Part shown: positions 52,106 through 64,000 of the stretch, piece by piece
Position numbering within the stretch: position 1 is the stretch's first letter
Layout: every line of letters starts with the position of its first letter
Assembly (NCBI GenBank): GCA_964481255.1
Contig: CAYZTZ010000001.1
Coordinates: forward strand, 46,120-110,119
Direction of reading: 5' to 3'
Source of the DNA: UBA6911 sp964481255
Lineage (GTDB): Bacteria; Acidobacteriota; UBA6911
DNA length: 64,000 nt
Made by a program: the position numbers and the translations under genes
The notes under the pieces: model-generated
Databases searched by the model: none
Told to the model about the DNA's origin: nothing
What the model saw: only the letters and a program-made list of their open reading frames with translations

Positions 52106-53770
52106 GTGAATATGCCCAAGGGACTGGATAAAGAGACTCTTGATTTGACGCTGGAATCCTTGAAGGACTTCACCGCTTCCAGGCTGCCGGACAAGAAAAT
52201 TCTGGAGCTGGACGCGACGGAGGAATTCCCTTCGGATATCGTGCGGGAAATGTGCGGCTCCGTGTTGGGGATTCAGCTCCTGTTCATACCCGAGGAGTTT
52301 GAGGGCATGGGGGGAGGAGCCTTCGATGTTTACAGGGTTTGCGAGGAGCTGGCGCGGGTGGACCTGGGCGTGGCCACCGGCGTGCTGGCCACTTTCCTGG
52401 GAAGCGATCCGATCATTTTCGGAGGCACATACGAGCAGAAGAAGCTGTGGATGACGCGCATCGGCCAGGAAGGACTCCTTATGGCCTATGGGGCGACCGA
52501 GCCGGAGGCCGGCAGCGATCTGGCGGCTCTGCGAACGGTCGCCGAACCCGTCATGAAAGACGGCAAGGTCGAGGGCTACAGGATAACCGGGAACAAACAG
52601 TGGATCAGCAACGGCGGCTACGCGGACCTGTATTGCGTTCTCGCGCGTGCGCCCGGCGGGCCGAGCTGGTTCGTCGTCGAAAAGGGAGCACCGGGACTCA
52701 GTCACGGCAAGCCCGAAGACAAGCACGGAATCCGCGCCAGCAACACGGCCACCGTATCCCTCGAAGGGGTCTATGTGGACGCCGACCGTCTGGTCGGCGG
52801 GAAAGAGGGACAGGGATTAGTCCAGGCACAGTTGGTGTTCGGATATACGCGGCTCATGGTCGCCGCCTTCGGTCTGGGCGCCGGCTGGGCGGCCCTCGAC
52901 CGGGCCATCCCGTATTCCATGGGACGCATTCAGGGAGGGGCGCCTCTTTCCGAAAAGCAGGGATACACGCACAAGCTTATCGTGCCTCATGCCGTGCGGC
53001 TGGAAACCGCCAGGGCCTTTATTGAAGAGACGGCCGAACGCATCGACAACGAGGAAGGGAACCTGAACACGGAAGGCGCCATCGCAAAATACCTCGCCAC
53101 GGAAGCCGGCAATCTCGCGGCCGACGCCTCCATTCAGGCGCTCGGGGGGTACGGCTACACCCGGGAATATATGGTGGAGAAGATCAAGCGCGACGCCCGC
53201 ATCACCACCATCTATGAGGGGACGTCCGAGATAATGGAAATGACGATCTGCCGCGACCGCTGGCAGTCCCACCTCAAGACCCACGGCCGGTATTATCACG
53301 ATCAAGCCCGGGAGATGGAGGAACTCCATGGGCGGAGCCCGCATCTGGGAGCGCAAACCATAGCCTGCGGCCTGCACGCCCTTGCGGAACTGCTCGAGGC
53401 GGCAAGGGCGCAAAGGCTGACAAGGCATCAGCATATTCTGTTCAGGCTGGGAGAATGGATCGCCCATGCCGAAGGCGCCGCCAGTCTTGCGCGAAGGGCG
53501 GCCCGGGCGGCCCAGGGGAACCTGAATCCCAAAGCCCATTCGCGGTTTACTCCCGGGAGCCTGGCTGCCTTCAGCCGCATATCCGCCCGGGACTCGGCGA
53601 TGAAGGTGGCTGCTGAAGGGATGCGATGGATCGGGGGCCTCCTCCCGGAGGCGGAGGCTTCGAAGCTGGAGCAGAAACTGTCGATGCAGGCGATACACCG
53701 CGCGCAGGCGGGATTGCTGCAGGATATGGACTATGCGGCCGACATCCTTTACGGAAGGGCCCGGTCCTAG
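52106..53770 (+). CDS. Acyl-CoA dehydrogenase, long form
   Basis: 554 residues: a standard acyl-CoA dehydrogenase core (about 1-395) with MAYGATEPEAGSDLAAL, the substrate/FAD loop WISNGGYADLYCV, GGYGYTREYMVEKIKRDARI and the catalytic Glu in TTIYEGTSEIMEMT, plus a ~150-residue helical C-terminal extension as in VLCAD-like proteins. In this operon it may desaturate or saturate a bound intermediate, as no ER domain exists in the synthase. Start GTG 52106 or ATG 52112; GAGG lies just upstream. Confidence 0.9.
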   Translation: MNMPKGLDKETLDLTLESLKDFTASRLPDKKILELDATEEFPSDIVREMCGSVLGIQLLFIPEEFEGMGGGAFDVYRVCEELARVDLGVATGVLATFLGSDPIIFGGTYEQKKLWMTRIGQEGLLMAYGATEPEAGSDLAALRTVAEPVMKDGKVEGYRITGNKQWISNGGYADLYCVLARAPGGPSWFVVEKGAPGLSHGKPEDKHGIRASNTATVSLEGVYVDADRLVGGKEGQGLVQAQLVFGYTRLMVAAFGLGAGWAALDRAIPYSMGRIQGGAPLSEKQGYTHKLIVPHAVRLETARAFIEETAERIDNEEGNLNTEGAIAKYLATEAGNLAADASIQALGGYGYTREYMVEKIKRDARITTIYEGTSEIMEMTICRDRWQSHLKTHGRYYHDQAREMEELHGRSPHLGAQTIACGLHALAELLEAARAQRLTRHQHILFRLGEWIAHAEGAASLARRAARAAQGNLNPKAHSRFTPGSLAAFSRISARDSAMKVAAEGMRWIGGLLPEAEASKLEQKLSMQAIHRAQAGLLQDMDYAADILYGRARS

Positions 53771-53803
53771 AATTCCGCATGATTATTCGGAGGCGTTGAG
53801 AGA

Positions 53804-59724
<5,921 letters not shown>

Positions 59725-59734
59725 NNNNNNNNNN
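59725..59734. other. Assembly gap of ten Ns inside the synthase gene
   Basis: Ten Ns, a conventional placeholder, so the true length is unknown. Frames on either side differ by two when counted through ten bases, yet the protein domains continue (ACP linker to KR), so one intact gene is likely. Confidence 0.95.
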
Positions 59735-62226
59735 TTCCGGTTCCGCTTCTGCGGCCCGCGATGTCTTTGTGCAAGCCCACCGGAGCGGTTCTCAATCCCG
59801 GAAGCCGCGTTCTCGTCATGCCGGATCAGTCCGGTGTCGGAAAGGCTCTGGCCGGCAGGTTGGAGAAGATGGGAGTTCATCCGCTGGTCATCGACGGAGC
59901 CCCGGACGCAAAGTTTTTGACGAAATACATCGAGAACTGGAAAGCGGAGGGCCCGATCCAGGGTGTTTACTGGCTTCCCGCTCTCGATGTCCAGGAGGAC
60001 GTCGCCGGCATGGGACTCGCGCAATGGCGCGAGGCGACAAGAGTCCGCGTCAAGCTCCTCTTCGCCGTCATGCAGGCTCTTTACGAGCACATCGGATCCG
60101 CGGGGACGTTCCTGGTGTGCGCGACACGCCTGGGCGGGGTGCACGGCTATGACGCCGCGGGCGCGATCGATCCCCTGGGCGGCGCCGTGAGCGGCTTCGC
60201 GAAAGCCTATAAACGCGAGAAATCGGACGCCCTGGTCAAGGTCGTCGATTTTGAGCCGAGCCGGAAGACCAGCGCTCTGGCGGATCTGCTCATCGAGGAG
60301 ACGCTGCGCGACCCCGGGGCCGTTGAAATCGGTTACAAGGACGGTTACCGCTGGACCATCGGTCTCAAAGAGGAAACGCTCTCGGATGGCGCGGAGGGTG
60401 TGAAGCTGGGCAAAGACACGGTCTTTCTCGTGACAGGGGCCGCGGGAAGCATCGTCTCGGCGATCACGGCGGATCTGGCTGCGGCATCGGGCGGCATCTT
60501 CTATCTGCTCGATCTGACGCCTGAGCCGGATCCCCGGAACAGCGATCTGGCCAGGCTGGACACGGACAGGGAGAACCTCAAGAGGGACATCTTCGAACGG
60601 CTCAAGCTTCGGGGCGAACGCGCCACTCCGGCCATGGTCGACAGGGAACTGGCGGCTCTGGAACGTTCCAGGGCCGCTCTGACCGCAATTCAGGCTGTCC
60701 AAAACGCCGGCGGTGCGGCCTACTACCGAAGCCTGGACCTGCTGGACGGCGCCTCGGTAGCGGCCGTCGTCAAGGAAATCGCGGACCGGCACGGTCGCAT
60801 CGACGTGCTCGTGCACGCCGCCGGGCTTGAAATCAGCCACATGCTTCCCGACAAGAAGCCGGCGGAGTTCGACCTGGTCTTCGACGTGAAAAGCGACGGC
60901 TGGTACAACCTGATGTCCGGCATCGGCCGGATGCCGGTCGGCGCCGCGGTGGTCTTCAGCTCCGTGGCGGGCCGCTTCGGCAACGCCGGTCAGACCGATT
61001 ACAGCGCGGCCAACGACCTGCTGTGCAAATGCATTTCACACCTGCGTACCGCGCGGCCGGAAACGCGCGGCCTCGCCATCGACTGGACGGCCTGGAGCGG
61101 TATCGGAATGGCCGCCCGGGGCTCGATCCCGACCGTGATGAAACAGGCCGGGATCGACATGCTCGCGCCGGAAGCGGGCATACCCATCGTGCGCCGCGAG
61201 CTCGCGGCGGGCACGATGGGCGAACTGGTCATAGGGCAGAAGCTCGGCATCCTCCTGAAGGAATTCGACCCCAAGGGAGGCCTGGATACAAGCCCGGGAG
61301 GCCCTCTGGAGCCGGTTCTGCGCCGGCGCGGCGTCATGACGGGCGGGATCGCCGCGATGGGGATCTATGACGGCCTCATGGTCCAGACGACACTCGACCC
61401 CGCGGAACAGCCTTTTCTCCACGACCACCAGATCAGCGGGACGCCCGTACTCCCCGGCGTCATGGGCATCGAAGCCATGGCCGAGGCCGCCGGGCTTCTG
61501 TATCCCGATAGACGCGTGGCGGCCGCCGAGGCCGTGAACTTCCTGACGCCGTTTAAGTTTTATCGCAACCAGCGGCGAACTCTGACTGTCCGGGCCGTGT
61601 TTTATCCGGACGGAGACGATATCGCCGCCGAGTGCCGCCTGATCGGTTCCCGGACGCTCCACGGGCAGACGGAAGCCGAGGTCACGACCCATTTCACGGG
61701 GCGCGTGAGGCTGACGGCGGCCCCGGCGGAGGCGGAGAGGGAGATCGTGGATCCGCGGCCGGGCGCCGCGCCAAAGGTCGGCGCGGCGGAGATCTATCGC
61801 GTGTTCTTCCACGGGCCGGCCTATCAGGTGATCGACAGCGCGTGGCGCTCGGGGGACCGGGTAATAGGACTTTTCAAAAAGGAGCTGCCAGCCGACCGCG
61901 TGCCTGCGGAGCCGCCGCTCGCCGCTCTGCCGCGGCTTGTCGAGCTCTGCTTCCAGACGGGCAGCCTGGCGGCTCTGGGCCGGCACGGCCGCCTGGGCCT
62001 TCCCCATTCGGTCCGGGATGTGCGTTTCCTGTCCGGGCCGGACGACGCGGCGGATGCAATATTCTATGCGATCGCCGTTCCCAACCCGGACGGAACGTAC
62101 GACGCGAGAGTGGTCGACGACAAGGGACGGGTATACGTGGACCTGCGGGGATACCGGACCATGGATCTCCCGGATCCCGTTCCGGCCGATCTGGTCGATC
62201 CCATCCGCCGGGCGCTCGGCGTGTGA
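59735..62226 (+). CDS. PfaA-like giant synthase, C-terminal part: KR-DH
   Basis: The open frame runs from the gap to the stop at 62226 (about 830 codons). A ketoreductase spans about 59800-61270: cofactor loop VTGAAGSIVSAITADLA, then VVFSSVAGRFGNAGQTDYSAANDLL with the catalytic Ser and Tyr. A hot-dog dehydratase follows (about 61370-62200) with LHDHQISGTPVLPGVMGIE and FFHGPAYQVIDS. No ER or thioesterase is present, so release and full reduction need other enzymes. The first in-frame ATG is 59761, but homology starts before it, so it is the continuation of the upstream CDS. Confidence 0.9.
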
Positions 62227-62267
62227 GCCGACCGTCCGGGACAAGGATTTGGAATCGCGGATCCGAT

Positions 62268-62972
62268 ATGAATGCGCGCCTCTATTGGCTCACGCAGACG
62301 CTCGCCGAAGTTCCGGAAAACGACGACTGGCTCAGCAGCGGGGAAATGGCCCGGCTGAGCAGGATGCGCTTCCCCAAAAGGCGCGACGACTGGCGGCTGG
62401 GGCGGTGGACCGCCAAGAAGGCCGTACGCGCGTGCGGCCTGGTGGACGCAACCGACGTGACGTCTCTGGAGATCCAATCGGCGCAAGACGGGGCCCCGGA
62501 GGTCTTCTGGAACGGCCGTCTCCTGGACGTCTCCATTTCCATCAGCCACAGTCATGGCAGGGGATTCTGCGTCGTGTGTCCCGGACGCCTGGCCCTGGGA
62601 TGTGATCTGGAATTGATCGAGCCGCGTGAGGAGCGGTTCGCCGATGACTACCTCACGCCCGATGAACAGGATTTTCTGAAACAGGTTCCGGATTCGGAGC
62701 TCCTGCCGGCCTTGAATCTCCTATGGAGCGCCAAGGAGACGATGCTCAAGGCCCTGCGCGAAGGCCTGCGGCGGGACACTCGGAGCGTGGCGGTGAGCGT
62801 GGGCGGCGGGGGCTGCGCCGGCGGCTGGAGCCGCTGGACGGGGCGTTGCCTCGAGTCCCGCCGCGTATTCCACGGCTGGTGGCGAAGCCAAGGGGCCTTC
62901 GTGTACACGATGGGCGCGGACCGGCCCGCCGCCGTGCCGGAAGAGGCGGAGGGAGCGGGAATCGCGATATGA
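62268..62972 (+). CDS. 4'-Phosphopantetheinyl transferase (Sfp type)
   Basis: A 234-residue Sfp-superfamily enzyme. The Mg site is in LALGCDLELIEPREERF and the second motif in LLWSAKETMLKALREGL; SISISHSHGRGFCVV is the usual upstream strand. It transfers phosphopantetheine from CoA to carrier proteins, and its place directly after the synthase marks the Thr-type ACPs as probable substrates. The C-terminal ~45 residues are low complexity. The ribosome site is weak. Confidence 0.9.
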   Translation: MNARLYWLTQTLAEVPENDDWLSSGEMARLSRMRFPKRRDDWRLGRWTAKKAVRACGLVDATDVTSLEIQSAQDGAPEVFWNGRLLDVSISISHSHGRGFCVVCPGRLALGCDLELIEPREERFADDYLTPDEQDFLKQVPDSELLPALNLLWSAKETMLKALREGLRRDTRSVAVSVGGGGCAGGWSRWTGRCLESRRVFHGWWRSQGAFVYTMGADRPAAVPEEAEGAGIAI

Positions 62973-63697
62973 ATAGAAAATTGCAAAAATTCCAGGCTTA
63001 TCCTCGGACCGCCATCGGGTTTCTGCCCGAATACCTGGACTTCCAGAGAGGCCTGCGCGTCGGCAACCTCGCGGATCATGAGAGGATCACGCGCATTCTC
63101 AAGCTGGCGCTGGAAGCGCGGTATCAGCAGCCGTTTGTGACCGAGCGCTACGGGCGGGGCGTTTTCTGGCGGTGGATCGGCTTCCTGCCCCGCGCCAACC
63201 GCGACGCCAAGCCCCTGTCTTCCCGGGTCAGCTTCGGCTGCTCGAAGTTTTTCCTGACGATGGATGTCGAGGCGCAGCTTTTCAAATGCGGGTTTTCCGT
63301 CGAGCGCGGGATGATCCGGGCGCCGCGGGATTTTTTGAAAGCCCGCCTGCAGGCGGACTGGGACTGGCATCGGCTTCTTGCGGCCCTCAAGCCCGCGGGC
63401 CCCATGGACAGGGAGCTGAGGCGCCTGGTTTTCAAGGAGGGGTTCTGGATCGAGGCGGGCGGCTTTGACGCCCGGGACGCCCTTACAAGGAAGACCTTCC
63501 CCGGCGCCGCGGCGCTGCGGAAGATGCTCGAGAAGGCGCCCGCGGGGTCCTGGGCCGGTTTCCAGGTTTTCTATCCCATGTCGCAGGAGGAGGTCCGCCG
63601 GTCCACGGGCGTGGATCTCATTGAATCCATGCTGGCGATCTTTGAAGAAGTCACTCCTGCCATGAATCTGTGCATGCAGATTCAACTTGAGATATAG
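62969..63697 (+). CDS. Unknown protein of the lipid-synthase operon
   Basis: A 242-residue soluble protein, no signal, TM or known motif. The N-terminus is KLQKFQAYPRTAIGFLPEYL; recurrent Trp and Phe (WDWHRLLAALKP, GSWAGFQVFYPM) suggest an alpha/beta fold with an acyl-binding pocket, which is only a guess. The ATG overlaps the PPTase stop (ATGA), so it is translated with it and probably acts in the same pathway. Confidence 0.75.
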   Translation: MNRKLQKFQAYPRTAIGFLPEYLDFQRGLRVGNLADHERITRILKLALEARYQQPFVTERYGRGVFWRWIGFLPRANRDAKPLSSRVSFGCSKFFLTMDVEAQLFKCGFSVERGMIRAPRDFLKARLQADWDWHRLLAALKPAGPMDRELRRLVFKEGFWIEAGGFDARDALTRKTFPGAAALRKMLEKAPAGSWAGFQVFYPMSQEEVRRSTGVDLIESMLAIFEEVTPAMNLCMQIQLEI

Positions 63698-63698
63698 G

Positions 63699-64000
63699 CG
63701 AGCGGCGGGAGGGGCCGCCGCGGACGTTTTCCCCGTAGAGCCGAACTCCGGCAAGGATCCCTTCCGTTGCGAACTCTGCGGCCTGGGCAGCTTGATCCTG
63801 ACCCCGCATAGCCGAGGCGGCACCGAGGAAGCTCAGAGAAACACTGGGCTCGGAGTCTCCGAAGCCCTCATCGCCTGCGCATCGACGGCAAGCGCGGCCA
63901 GCTGCGTCAACCTCCCCGAAGTGCACCCGCCGCCTCTCGGGGACGGCTATCGCGTGCGCAACATCCACAGGGACGCGCCCGGCGTGCTGAGCCGGATCAA
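63699..64000 (+). pseudogene. SerA-like reading frame lacking its N-terminus (runs off the window)
   Basis: From about 63702 the frame reads AAADVFPVEPNSGKDPF, then LILTPHSRGGTEEAQRNTGL (catalytic His region) and VNLPEVHPPPLGDGYRVRNI, RDAPGVLSRI. These match the end of the catalytic domain and the ACT domain of E. coli-type D-3-phosphoglycerate dehydrogenase. The first ~300 residues of SerA are absent, an in-frame TGA lies at 63663-63665 and no good start exists. It is either a truncated remnant or a misjoined contig. The end of the gene is outside the window. Confidence 0.65.

Overview
This window is one GC-rich contig from a Gram-negative (diderm) bacterium. The diderm call rests on a heptose-LPS and lipid A cluster, a TonB-ExbB-ExbD system and an outer-membrane beta-barrel. 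Gene style and content (TIG/NHL protein, split HldA/HldB, TonB-ExbB-ExbD-ExbD-TPR lipoprotein cassette, PfaA-like giant synthase) suggest an Acidobacteriota/Aminicenantes-like lineage. That placement is inference: no rRNA gene is present. A 10-N run at 59725-59734 shows the contig is a scaffold, probably a draft or metagenome assembly.

Layout. 1-5.8 kb: the start of an ABC exporter, two envelope proteins, mltG-ruvX, and an S41-type protease whose catalytic Ser and Lys are both replaced. 5.9-13.1 kb: tRNA-Val, then thrS-infC-rpmI-rplT-pheS-pheT-zapB-like-zapA. infC very probably starts at ATC. ThrRS lacks its TGS domain and PheT lacks its EMAP-II-like domain. 13.2-17.8 kb (minus): ymdB, a strong 6S RNA candidate with its own promoter, and a two-gene outer-membrane electron conduit (decaheme cytochrome plus MtrB/PioB barrel). 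17.9-33.4 kb: uvrA, a TIG/NHL protein, tgt-yajC-secD-secF, TonB-ExbB-ExbD-ExbD-lipoprotein, bifunctional rel, ridA and rpmB. 33.5-42.1 kb: a FabL-like reductase, recA, RNase P RNA, then a minus-strand LPS core/lipid A group (lpxK, waaF, hldA, hldB, waaC, DUF3108).

42.1-47.5 kb: an arginine operon argR-argC-argB-argD-argA(short)-argJ behind two tandem ARG-box-like operators that overlap the promoter. 47.5-50.6 kb: leuA, preceded by a 20-codon leader ORF ending in Leu codons that are themselves complementary to the leuA Shine-Dalgarno region (a candidate leucine-sensing translational attenuator), then pheA.

51-63.7 kb: a lipid/polyketide operon. It holds a FabH-like KS III, a long acyl-CoA dehydrogenase, a giant iterative synthase (KS-AT-KS-ACP-ACP-ACP-gap-KR-DH), an Sfp-type phosphopantetheinyl transferase and an unknown protein. 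All three ACP repeats carry Thr where the phosphopantetheine-bearing Ser is expected, and a PPTase is encoded in the same operon. This is the best candidate here for unusual biochemistry. The window ends in a SerA-like reading frame that lacks its N-terminal portion.
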